Shown here piece after piece: positions 44,744 to 52,945 of a stretch of DNA of 64,000 nucleotides. The position numbers and the translations under genes were made by a program. The stretch's first letter is position 1. The number at the start of each line of letters is the position of its first letter. The notes under the pieces were generated by a model. The model saw only the letters and a program-made list of their open reading frames with translations. It ran no database searches and was not told the origin of the DNA. This stretch comes from Bacillus subtilis (GTDB lineage: Bacteria; Bacillota; Bacilli; Bacillales; Bacillaceae_C): NCBI RefSeq assembly GCF_008764245.1, contig NZ_VTQV01000020.1, positions 1 to 64,000 on the forward strand, given 5' to 3'.

Positions 44744-45934
44744 ATGTCTCAGCATGAAAGAATTCTCCTTTCCTCACCTCATATGAGTGGAAATGAACAG
44801 AAATACATTCAACAAGCATTTGATACAAATTGGATCGCGCCACTAGGGCCAAATGTAGATGCTTTCGAGAAAGAATTGGCGGAATATGTAGGAACGAAGG
44901 ATGCAGCAGCTGTAAGTTCTGGAACAGCTGCAATTCACTTAGCTTTAATGCTGCTAGGTGTACAAAAAGGGGATACAGTTTTTTGTTCATCTTTAACATT
45001 TATAGCAAGTGCTAACCCTATACTTTACCAAGGGGCAAGCCCTGTGTTTATTGACTCAGAGCCCGATACTTGGAATATGTCCCCCCAGGCTTTAAAACGT
45101 GCTTTTTCTGATGCCGAAAAAGCAGGGAAACTTCCTAAAGCTGTAATTATTGTCAACTTATATGGTCAAAGTGCAAAAATGGATGAATTATTGGCTATAT
45201 GCGATGATTATAATGTACCAATCATTGAAGATGCAGCAGAATCCTTAGGGGCCACATACAAAGGTAAGAAAAGTGGAACCTTCGGTAAATTTGGGATTTA
45301 TTCTTTTAATGGTAATAAAATTATCACTACATCTGGTGGTGGAATGCTCGTATCAGATGATGTGGAAGCATTGAAAAAGGCTCGGTTCTTAGCTACACAG
45401 GCAAGAGATGTGGCCCCGCATTATCAACATAGCCAAATGGGGTATAATTATCGTCTGAGCAATATTCTAGCGGGAGTAGGACGGGCGCAATTAGAGGTAT
45501 TAGACGACCGCGTTGCTGCTCGAAGAGCTATTTTTGAGAAGTATAAAAAAGCTTTAGGGGAAATTGACGGTATTCAATTTATGCCAGAACTAAAAGAAAC
45601 ATTCCATAATCGCTGGTTAACAACTTTGATCATCGATCAAGAAAAACTAGGTTATGCACCGATAGATTTAATTGAATATCTTTCAAATGCAAACATTGAA
45701 TCTCGCCCTGTATGGAAGCCGCTACATCTTCAACCATTATTTAAAGATATACCTTACTATCCATATGATGAGGACCGAAGTGTTTCGGAGGAGCTATTTA
45801 ACTTTGGAATATGCCTTCCTTCGGGGTCAAATATGACTGAGCAACAACAATCATTAGTGATAAAAATGATCCTAAAATTTAATAATGCTAAATCGAAAAA
45901 TAAAACTGTAAAAGATTTAGCTTTTACAGAATAA
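44744..45934 (+). CDS. UDP-4-keto-sugar aminotransferase (PglE-like)
   Basis: A 396-residue DegT/DnrJ enzyme: SGTAAIHLALMLLGV, IIEDAAESLGATYKGKKSG, and the PLP lysine in SFNGNKIITTSGGGM. It aminates the 4-keto product of the PglF-like dehydratase. The ATG follows AAAGAGGTG. It ends the recognisable sugar-synthesis block. Confidence 0.88.
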   Translation: MSQHERILLSSPHMSGNEQKYIQQAFDTNWIAPLGPNVDAFEKELAEYVGTKDAAAVSSGTAAIHLALMLLGVQKGDTVFCSSLTFIASANPILYQGASPVFIDSEPDTWNMSPQALKRAFSDAEKAGKLPKAVIIVNLYGQSAKMDELLAICDDYNVPIIEDAAESLGATYKGKKSGTFGKFGIYSFNGNKIITTSGGGMLVSDDVEALKKARFLATQARDVAPHYQHSQMGYNYRLSNILAGVGRAQLEVLDDRVAARRAIFEKYKKALGEIDGIQFMPELKETFHNRWLTTLIIDQEKLGYAPIDLIEYLSNANIESRPVWKPLHLQPLFKDIPYYPYDEDRSVSEELFNFGICLPSGSNMTEQQQSLVIKMILKFNNAKSKNKTVKDLAFTE

Positions 45935-45980
45935 ATAGTGTGAAATTCTTATATAAAATTTGTATCGCAAAAGTGAGATG

Positions 45981-47199
45981 ATGAAAAGTTAAAAAGCTAA
46001 TATTTCTTAGCAGTATACCTATTTTAATATTGATATTGATTTTTGTTTTCTATAATAAAAAATCGGTTGAGGATTTTGAAACAGATAATGTTATTACCCA
46101 AAGTCTTTACGATAAATGGTATAGTATGAGTTCATGGTCCCCCAATAAGTTTCCCAGTAATACACCAGATTATGGAAGCCCTACTTATGCTTGGGATTGG
46201 AGCTACACAGGAAATTCCTTGATTGATATGTATAAAGCTACGGGAGAAGAAAAGTATCTAGAATATTTTATCCCTCAGGCCACATATATATTTACACAAA
46301 CAGATGAGAAACTAGGAATTGAAAGCTTTACCGGATTAGGAGTGTCTCTACCGGCGTGGTCAGATAGGGGACATTATACCTCTGGTAAGTTTAATTATAT
46401 TTATCCTGTCCATACAGGAATGATTTTAATGCCCATCCTTCGTTTTGTAGATACGGTTAAAAAAAACCAATTAGAGCAATTTTATCCTATTGCCGATGAT
46501 TTTTTAGAAAAGTCCAGCAGGGCTTTGGCTATACATAATAAGGATGAAATGTGGGTAGATTTGTCTGAAACGGAAGGGTTTTATTTTGGGCATTCTTATG
46601 GCCAGGGGATTGTATCAGAGGCAAATCAAATCGGTATTCCTAACCGGATATTCGCCTATTTAGCAGCGGCAGGTCTTTATGACAAGATAACTGGTAAAAC
46701 TGAATATACTCCAAGGATCACGAAAAGTCTGAACTACTTTAAAAACTATTTATTAAAGTATGATAAAGAAAATGATGCTTATTATTGGAGTTATTGGGAA
46801 TATGCAAATAAAGAAAGTTGGGAAGATATTAGTCATGCAGCTCTAACGGTGTATGGTATTTATATCTTACACGAAGAAGCTGGTTTTTCTATTTTTACAG
46901 AAAAAGATTTCAAAAGGTTTAGCAATATTGTTCATAAAATAGTTAAAGTTTCTAAACTAAACTCTCAACCAAAAGTGATGCAAAACATACACCAAAATGG
47001 TGAAAGTGAATATTTATCTTTCGAGGAAAATAAAAATTATTTTATTGCGCTACACTGGTCTTTTTTAGGTGTTTATGACAAGACTGTGTTAGATGAATTG
47101 GAAGGAATCTATAAAGAATTGTCTAATCAAGATAAGCCATCAGTCACAAGCCTTTATAATATTGGTCTCTATTTAAGTACAGTAAATAAAGTAAAATGA
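45981..47199 (+). CDS. membrane-anchored alpha/alpha-barrel protein, function unknown, apparent 5' frameshift
   Basis: The main frame (from about 45985) begins with a hydrophobic anchor (KKLIFLSSIPILILILIFVF). About 350 residues follow, rich in Trp, Tyr and paired helices (PTYAWDWSYTGNSLIDMY, SYGQGIVSEANQIGIPNRIF, WEDISHAALTVYGIYIL). This resembles (alpha/alpha)n barrels of polysaccharide lyases, glycosidases and uronyl epimerases. The ATG at 45981 is out of frame by one base: removing one A from ATGAAAAG would give an ideal MKVKKL start. Otherwise the first start in frame is TTG 46030, which cuts the anchor. Its position after the biosynthetic genes suggests action on the finished polymer. 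Confidence 0.65.
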
Positions 47200-47317
47200 A
47201 ATCTTTATATACACTAATGTGAGTTGTTCAGGGCTTATGCGATAAGGTAATCGTTACTGAGTAAAATCAAAATAGTTTGTTGAAAGTTATCATGAAAAAG
47301 TAACGTAGCAAGTTATT

Positions 47318-47599
47318 CCTACCAAAAGATGCAAAGTAGCTTTTGGTCAATTATGCAGATGCTCCGAACAATATTATGACCGCTATTGTGGACGCCAATC
47401 GGCCATGCAAGGCGTTATGAAACGCATTAAAGCAAAAGGCATTGAAGAGGTTGTATATGAGCCAGCTCTATCAGAGGATCACTTCTACAATTCTAAGGTA
47501 GTCAACGATTTTGATCTTCGGTGTTATTGTCGCTTATCCGAAGATTTACAAGAAGTTAAGGATAGGGTCTATACGAGGGATTTGTTTGGTAGGAATTAA
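47318..47599 (+). pseudogene. deleted remnant of UDP-glucose 6-dehydrogenase
   Basis: Pieces of the UDP-glucose dehydrogenase C-terminal half appear in two frames: LLVNYADAPNNIMTAIVDANR, then directly MQGVMKRIKAKGIEEVVYEPAL, then SKVVNDFD and RLSEDLQEVKDRVYTRDLFGRN, the usual protein end. The segments between DANR and MQG and after NDFD are missing, and an in-frame stop precedes LLVNY. It is decayed and cannot make the enzyme. It suggests that the locus once included glucuronic acid synthesis. Confidence 0.82.
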
Positions 47600-47802
47600 A
47601 AGGCCACAACTAAGTTTTGTGGAGAAGAATGTTCCAAAAGGGGAGTTTATGATCGCAACTCTCCTCTTTTTTTATTAGTGAGTGAAAGCGGAAACGTGAA
47701 TTTGGAATTAAACGTCTTTATCTTAGATAAATGATATTAATATAGAAATAGATAGATAAAAATTGAATAAGGGGATCTACATAGTTTACTTTGTAGAAAC
47801 GT

Positions 47803-49291
47803 ATGAACTGGGGGATGGATTTGGAAATTTTATTTGGTCTTCTTTTTGGAATACTAATGGTCGTTGGTGGAATCGCTACTTTTATATTTGTTGGCTTATT
47901 ATTACTTAGGGTCATTGGCAATAAAGGGCTTTCTATTAAAGGTGGAGCAATTGGTGCCGGGGCCTCATTAGCTTTGTTTATTATTTCTTTTGTTACAGTG
48001 TTTATGATTATCTTGAATTCTCCTTCTGTTGAGAATGATATAGAAGAAGCCGTCGTCACACATGAACCAGAATTGAAAACATTCTTGCCTGAAATGCAAA
48101 TACAAAGTGAGGTCAAGGATAATCGCTTGGAAGTTACCGGTACAACCAACCTTCCGGATGATACCGAGTTAGTCATTTCACTACATAATGAGAAAAATGA
48201 AAGTTTTGATAAGGTTGTTTCCATAAAAGACGGAAGTTTTTCTATGGATACAGTTCCGATTGAAGAATTACAGCCGGGTGAACAAGTACTAAAGATCTCA
48301 CTCGCAGATAAACAAACAGCCTGATTCAGTACTCGAGATTATTGGAGAAGAAGGAGAGCTTCTTACTGGCCCTTTATTAGACGAAGATCAACAATTATTC
48401 GTCTCGGCAAATATTACGATTCCAGCGGAACGATCTCCGCCTAGTGATGTGGAAGGTGTCAAAGCTGAAGTAACAAAAGTCGTTGATGGCAATACGATTT
48501 TAGTTCAGCTAGATGGAAAAGAGGAAGAGGTAAGACTGAGTTCAGTGGCTGTTCCAGGAGCAAAACAATCACAAAGCGGGGAACAACCATTTGGAACAGA
48601 GGCTTTTGAATTCACGTCCAAAAATCTGGAAGAAAAACCCGTTACATTAGAGTTCGATCGTGAAGAAAAGGATAAAGAGGGAAGATTCCTAGCGTATGTA
48701 TGGATTGAAGATGTCCTTTTTAATAAAACTTTGATAGAAAAGGGATTTGCAAAAGTAGAGGATTCTTCAACAAATACAAAATACCTTGATGATTTCAACA
48801 CGATGCAAGATAAAGCTAAAGAAAAAGAAATTGGCATTTGGAGTATTAAAAATTACGTTCAAGAAAATGGATTTAATCATCAGGAACAAAAGCAAAAAAA
48901 GGCAGAAAGCAAAGCAAACAAGGAGAGCAAGGAAAATAAATCAGTAGCCTCAACACCTGCACCTAAAAAGGATTCGGAAAAGCTGGCGACGGCACCTAAA
49001 GAAAAAAAGCCAACGAAGACAGAAATGAAACCAAAAGTGCAAGAGGAAACGAAGACACAAACGGCTCCTAAACCAAAGGCTGAATCAAACTCAACTCCAG
49101 CGCCTGCACCAGCACCAGCGAAAAATCCTGATCCACCGGCAGAAACGGCTAGTTGTGATATAAAAGGAAGCCAAAATGGCATATACCATGTTCCAGGCAG
49201 TACCTATTACAGTCGAACTAAAAATGTCGCACAGTGGTTTTGTTCGGTAGAGGAGGCGGAAAACGCGGGATATAGGGCTCCGAAAAGGTAA
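47803..49291 (+). pseudogene. membrane-anchored SNase-like gene split by a frameshift
   Basis: The first frame (47803-48324) gives two membrane helices (about 8-38 and 48-70) and a beta-rich segment ending SLADKQTA-stop. The second frame continues as [20 protein letters not shown] from about 48310 without a start codon, so a one-base insertion near 48312 probably splits one gene. The second part has a staphylococcal-nuclease-like domain ([37 protein letters not shown]), a Lys/Pro linker and a Cys-containing tail ([16 protein letters not shown]). Compared with SNase, the metal Asp21 is Asn and the Asp40/Glu43 loop reads VAVPGAK, so it is probably inactive. The ribosome binding site of the first part is unclear. 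Confidence 0.7.
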
Positions 49292-49322
49292 TATAGTGTA
49301 AAAGAATGCAGGTTTATAAATT

Positions 49323-49353
49323 GCCCTAGCAGATTTTCCAGAACTGTTAGGGC
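49323..49353 (+). terminator. hairpin after the SNase-like gene
   Basis: GCCCTAGCAG and CTGTTAGGGC pair with one mismatch around an 11-base loop. It is followed by ATCTGTC, a poor T-run. Confidence 0.5.
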
Positions 49354-49434
49354 ATCTGTCAAATATTCAAATTAAGAGAACGTTACCAATTAGTGTTATG
49401 CATTTTAAAACTAGTTAGCTTTGTTATTACTGTA

Positions 49435-49791
49435 TTAAATTAGAATGGAGGACTCAAATATAGGTTTTGGCGGCGTATAATTATATTCAGCATCCTCCTT
49501 CACAACCGAAATCCCATATTTCTCAAGCTCCTTATGAATCATTGGGCTGTCTGCAAGCCCTTGGCAATAACTATATTCAAGGAAAATGCCATACTTTCTG
49601 TCCCATTCCGATTCTAATTCTAGCAGTAATTCCTTTTGTTCCGCGATAGATAGTGATTCTTTTAATTGTGAAAAGAGACGGCTAGAACCTTCTTCGGCAT
49701 CACGGAATTTCGAATCAGCCATAACCTTCTTAAAGTTCAATTGGTGAACACGCTCAACAAAGACAATGTTTATAAAAAAACTTCGAATCAT
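49435..49791 (-). CDS. hypothetical protein (up to 118 aa)
   Basis: A mostly helical, acidic protein (LFSQLKESLSIAEQKELLLELESEWDRKYGIFLEYSYCQGLADSPMI). The first 23 residues are of poor quality, and no ribosome binding site precedes 49791. The ATG of MADSKF at about 49722, close after AAGAAGG, is a likely alternative start. I recognise no named family. It stands alone between two plus-strand genes. Confidence 0.5.
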   Translation of the reverse strand: MIRSFFINIVFVERVHQLNFKKVMADSKFRDAEEGSSRLFSQLKESLSIAEQKELLLELESEWDRKYGIFLEYSYCQGLADSPMIHKELEKYGISVVKEDAEYNYTPPKPIFESSILI

Positions 49792-49869
49792 ATTTTGTGG
49801 GGTGATAAATACATCAAATCACCGGTATCATAAAGATGTGAACAAATTAATTAAAGGGAGGAAATACAA

Positions 49870-50283
49870 TTGAAAAAGATTCGAGAACAATTAGTAAAAG
49901 TGGCTGAGGAACAACTACTAGACGGGGTAAGTTCAACGTCTTTTACGAAAAGTGAATTGGAACTTTTACCTATTATATTAGAAGATGGAGAAGTAGTAAA
50001 AAAGGTTGTGAGTGGTGAAGTTGAGAAAAAGTTAGGCAAGCTAATGGCAACAAACCGAAGAGTGATATATCTAAGATCTTTTTTACCTGGGTGTAGTGAT
50101 ACGGTAGCATTTCATTATGGTGACATACAATCTATCACAGAACATAAAACAAGGGGACTAAGTGGGCAATCTATAGACTTAACCTTTACAGAAACAACTG
50201 GATATGAATATACAGTCTACAATATATTAAAGTGGCAGATACCTGATTTTTTGGAGTATGTAAATGCTATGAATGATAAGTGA
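49870..50283 (+). CDS. PH-domain protein (YokE/bPH-like)
   Basis: The 137-residue protein has a short helical start and then a bacterial pleckstrin-homology-like beta domain: VVKKVVSGEVEKKLGKLMATNRRVIYLRSFL, then FHYGDIQSITEHKTRGLSG and a C-terminal helix (LKWQIPDFLEYVNAM). The MATNRRVIYL strand is typical of these domains, whose role is usually unknown. Start is TTG, eight bases after AAAGGGAGG. Confidence 0.75.
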   Translation: MKKIREQLVKVAEEQLLDGVSSTSFTKSELELLPIILEDGEVVKKVVSGEVEKKLGKLMATNRRVIYLRSFLPGCSDTVAFHYGDIQSITEHKTRGLSGQSIDLTFTETTGYEYTVYNILKWQIPDFLEYVNAMNDK

Positions 50284-50568
50284 TTGATGCTAGGTCCTCA
50301 TTTAATTCTGAATAATTATTTTTTCGATTTGGAGAAATATGACAAATTACTAAGCTAGTAGTGTAGGAATTAGGTTCTGGAACAATTGAAAATATCCAAA
50401 TTACCACAGGATAATACTGAATTATCTATAGCATCATTGTAATCTAGTTAATGCATAAACAGTTCATTTAGGATATACATAAATAAGTGAAAGCGAATAG
50501 GTTTAGTGGCGGTCAGCACCTATCGCTGTCTCTAGCCTTGGAAAATCCAGGTAGTAAGGGGGCGGCGA
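50284..50568. other. AT-rich leader region of the toxin peptide
   Basis: No gene is seen. The last 100 bases (from about 50488) contain AGGTTTAGTGGCGGTCAGCAC-like and TCTAGCCTTGGAAAATCCAG segments that can fold and could mask the toxin ribosome binding site. Confidence 0.4.
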
Positions 50569-50643
50569 GTGAGCACTTTTGAATCCTTGATTTTAATGAT
50601 CCGTTTTTCTACGCTGATCGTGGAGATCATCGCTCTTTTTTAG
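50569..50643 (+). CDS. putative holin-like type I toxin peptide (24 aa)
   Basis: GTG starts a 24-residue peptide, six bases after AAGGGGG: MSTFESLILMIRFSTLIVEIIALF. The MSTFESL start and hydrophobic body match the TxpA/BsrG/Hol_Tox class, whose peptides insert in the membrane and are silenced by an antisense RNA. It is shorter than TxpA; an early TAG is followed by an open frame with a charged, KNNPP-like continuation, so it may be truncated. The strong hairpin right behind is typical. Confidence 0.7.
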   Translation: MSTFESLILMIRFSTLIVEIIALF

Positions 50644-50644
50644 A

Positions 50645-50695
50645 CAAAAAATAATCCGCCCATCAGCCTCCCAGCAGTAGAGCGAATTATTTTTG
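50645..50695. terminator. bidirectional terminator behind the toxin
   Basis: AAAAATAATCCGC and GCGAATTATTTTT pair with one mismatch across a loop of about 24 bases. It can end the toxin mRNA and, on the other strand, an antisense RNA, as in convergent toxin/antitoxin RNA pairs. Confidence 0.7.
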
Positions 50696-50850
50696 CAAAA
50701 TTGCTGATCGCTCATAAGCGACTTTTCTTGCACTTTGACCCGTATGGTGTCGATACACCAAACGATCTTTTCTATTATATTCAATCTTTTATTTAAACAG
50801 GAGCCAGGTGGGGGGATCCCACCCACTTACAGAGGGTATTCTACAAAAAG

Positions 50851-50896
50851 TGGCTCACTTTTGAGGTGGGCGCTCTGGCTCAATTTAATATTGACA
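50851..50896. mobile_element. possible IS21-family end remnant
   Basis: Two TGGCTCA repeats 25 bp apart (50851, 50876) followed by ATTTAATATTGACA resemble the multiple end repeats and terminal TGTCAAT of IS21-type elements. No transposase gene remains. The call rests on remembered end structure and is weak. Confidence 0.3.
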
Positions 50897-51051
50897 AAAG
50901 CCTCGGTCTCATAGACATCATGGTGTTCGTGGAACTTCTGAGCATTCGGTGCTAAAAGTTGAAGCTAATTGTGAGTTTTTTTCAAGCCCCTATTATACAG
51001 GATTTTCCATTTTATAAAGATCGACATTCATTCAAACACTCGCCTTCGCCC

Positions 51052-51065
51052 AGGTTATATAACCT
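51052..51065. promoter_or_regulatory. operator 1 of the ribbon-helix-helix gene
   Basis: AGGTTATATAACCT is a perfect 14-bp palindrome, directly followed by ATA. An identical copy lies exactly 55 bp downstream. Confidence 0.65.
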
Positions 51066-51095
51066 ATATACTAATATTGCAAATTAAAGAATGGA

Positions 51096-51125
51096 TTGTC
51101 AACGTTAGGTTATATAACCTATAAC
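51096..51125 (+). promoter_or_regulatory. promoter and operator 2 of the ribbon-helix-helix gene
   Basis: TTGTCA (51096-51101) and TATAAC (51120-51125) are spaced by 18 bases. The spacer contains AGGTTATATAACCT (51107-51120), so a bound repressor would block RNA polymerase. Confidence 0.65.
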
Positions 51126-51153
51126 ACTTACTTTATATAGAAAGGATGATTGT

Positions 51154-51312
51154 ATGGCCGTTGATAAAAAGAAAAACAAGCAAGTATTAGTCACTTTTCC
51201 AAATGAACTGTTGGAAGAAGTGGAGGATTTCCAATTTGCTAATCGCATTCAAAATCGAAGTGAGGCTATTCGGGAATTGATTAGGAGAGGGTTAAAGGGG
51301 AATAAAAATTAA
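51154..51312 (+). CDS. ribbon-helix-helix (CopG/Arc-type) regulator, 52 aa
   Basis: A basic N-terminus (MAVDKKKNK) is followed by a strand QVLVTFPNELLEEVEDF and the helix-turn-helix NRSEAIRELIRRGL, the standard RHH pattern in which the strand of a dimer reads the major groove. The ATG follows AAAGGATG by five bases. The twin palindromes in its promoter make autorepression likely. A target or partner gene is not evident; no toxin follows. Confidence 0.82.
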   Translation: MAVDKKKNKQVLVTFPNELLEEVEDFQFANRIQNRSEAIRELIRRGLKGNKN

Positions 51313-51742
51313 AGAAATATATCATTAATACCTCTTCATACTACTGGGAGTGGTAGATTAATAGAGACTTCCTGCTTCCATATCTAGTTTCGCAATAATC
51401 CAGCTCGAATTTTGCTCATGGAATGGAGAACTTGGCCTTTTCTTACACCTATACTACAGGATGTCACAGCATCCCCTCTAGTTACTGTGACATTCCCAAT
51501 TCAATTATTGTCATCAGGGCTAAACATCAAAAATTTCACCTCTTGATTAGTGGATGGCCGGGTTGTTGTCCAACTATCTATCGTTGTTCCTTGATTCCGT
51601 TCATTAAACTTCCCATTACACTATCGAAATTTCGTTGATAAATCAAGCTTTGCAGATATGAAGAATGCTCCCGTAGTAATAGGCTCAAAAATTCGCCGTT
51701 ACGGGAGCATCATGATTACTTTAAGTGCGAAGCTAATTCTAC
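51313..51742. other. intergenic region with two inverted repeats
   Basis: ATGTCACAG / CTGTGACAT (51461-51493) and ATGCTCCCGTA / TACGGGAGCAT (51663-51708) are perfect stems without T-runs. On the minus strand some stretches look once-coding (for example GNVTVTRGDAVTSCS), but no intact frame with a start is seen. Confidence 0.4.
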
Positions 51743-52054
51743 TTATGTATCTTTTATTATCAGTCTTAAAAATTCATTCAATTTCACCCTAGCCTCAGGG
51801 CTTAAGGTTTTAACCGTATTTATAAGTTGAATTAAATCAGGTGGGATATTACTAAGGTCAGGTGCGAAAAAAGATGGTAAATCGGAATCGAGTGCATTGA
51901 GAATTCTATCAAGCATATCAACATCAGGAACAGCCTTATTATTTTCAAAACGGCTAATATAAGATTGAGAAATATTTACTTTTTTTGCAAGTTCCTTGGA
52001 TGTAAGATTTTTAGCTTTCCTCAAAGTCCTTAACTTTTCACCAATTTCAATCAT
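51743..52054 (-). CDS. XRE-family regulator (SinR-like)
   Basis: The N-terminal helix-turn-helix is LRTLRKAKNLTSKELAKKVNISQSYISRFENNKAVPD, where SQSYISRFEN is the recognition region. The remaining 40 residues are helical and may form a dimer tail (LIQLINTVKTLSPEARVKLNEFLRLI). The ATG is seven bases after GAGGAAG; a TTG five codons earlier lacks a site. It is divergent from the isomerase/amidohydrolase operon, whose promoter holds a perfect inverted repeat, so it may control that operon. Confidence 0.82.
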   Translation of the reverse strand: MIEIGEKLRTLRKAKNLTSKELAKKVNISQSYISRFENNKAVPDVDMLDRILNALDSDLPSFFAPDLSNIPPDLIQLINTVKTLSPEARVKLNEFLRLIIKDT

Positions 52055-52150
52055 TTGAAACTTCCTCAACTCCCTTTTTCTTCATTTTACCTTGACTCAT
52101 GCTAAAACACATGGAAATGTCATTTTTAGAACAAATAGTTATATAATTCA

Positions 52151-52179
52151 TTGACAAATATTACATATAGTAATATTAT
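52151..52179 (+). promoter_or_regulatory. strong promoter with palindromic operator
   Basis: TTGACA (52151-52156), 17-base spacer, TATTAT (52174-52179). AATATTAC-ATATA-GTAATATT (52157-52177) is a perfect inverted repeat covering the spacer and part of the -10. It points to the isomerase operon about 220 bp downstream. Confidence 0.7.
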
Positions 52180-52293
52180 GAACGTAGTTACTATTTCTTA
52201 TAGATAAAGATAGAGGGTAGTAGTTTTGGCCTGATGAACATCTGTAGGACAAATAGTAATAATTCTATATTTTTTCTAGGAAAGGAGATGTAA

Positions 52294-52329
52294 TTGGAGT
52301 TTTTGCTTGCTGTCCAAATAAAGTGTTGA
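52294..52329 (+). CDS. possible 11-residue leader peptide
   Basis: TTG follows AAAGGAG by six bases and opens a frame MEFLLAVQIKC-stop in the long leader of the isomerase operon. The good ribosome binding site is the only support; a regulatory leader role is speculative. Confidence 0.25.
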   Translation: MEFLLAVQIKC

Positions 52330-52399
52330 TCAAATGACTTAGTAAGATATACAACACAATGGGATTACTCGAAATGATAAGTTGGGAGGTGTTCATTAC

Positions 52400-52945
52400 A
52401 TGAAAAATTTCACATCTGAATTATCCGTAGGCGCATACTTAAAAGCTGGGGCAAATAAAACGGTACGGACACTCTCTCAATTAAAGGATCTTTATAGCAA
52501 TAGAGAAGAAGTGAACCGCATTTTGGAAAACGAGGACCCTGTACTATATGAAGTATTTGAAATGCCACCATCCCCTAAAGAGACGGATCTATTAGTAAAC
52601 ATTACAGTGCTCCATGCGGGAGTTGTAGGAGAAGAGCCTTTTATGACAAAAGGACATTTTCATCAGGACCCTGATACTGGAGAGGTTGTTATTGGTCTGA
52701 AAGGTTCAGGAATACTTCTTTTGCAAAATCGGAAAGGGGAAATACAGGAATTCCCAGTTGAAGAAGGAAAAGTCAGTTATGCAGCTGGTGGATGGGGTCA
52801 CCGAGTTATCAATACCGGAAAGGAAGACCTTCACTTCCTAGCTATCAGTGGAGCGAATATGATTCATGATTACGAGACAGCGGTTAAATTAAATTTTAAA
52901 TCTTTACCAGTAGAAAATAAAGAAAGGATATCAGCAAATGAATGA
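52400..52945 (+). CDS. cupin-type glucose-6-phosphate isomerase-like protein
   Basis: A 181-residue single-cupin protein with the metal set complete: GHFHQDPDTGEVVIGLKG gives His, His and Glu, and GGWGHRVINTG gives the last His. This matches archaeal-type phosphoglucose isomerases (PgiA), which interconvert aldose and ketose phosphates. Bacillaceae normally use an unrelated isomerase for glycolysis, so here another sugar phosphate may be the substrate. The ATG follows GGGAGGTG. It heads an operon with an amidohydrolase, ABC importer and M24-like protein. Confidence 0.85.
   Translation: MKNFTSELSVGAYLKAGANKTVRTLSQLKDLYSNREEVNRILENEDPVLYEVFEMPPSPKETDLLVNITVLHAGVVGEEPFMTKGHFHQDPDTGEVVIGLKGSGILLLQNRKGEIQEFPVEEGKVSYAAGGWGHRVINTGKEDLHFLAISGANMIHDYETAVKLNFKSLPVENKERISANE

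Noticed and set aside
51423-51638. A 71-residue plus-strand frame
   Set aside because: No ribosome binding site; it crosses a perfect inverted repeat and has an unlikely composition.
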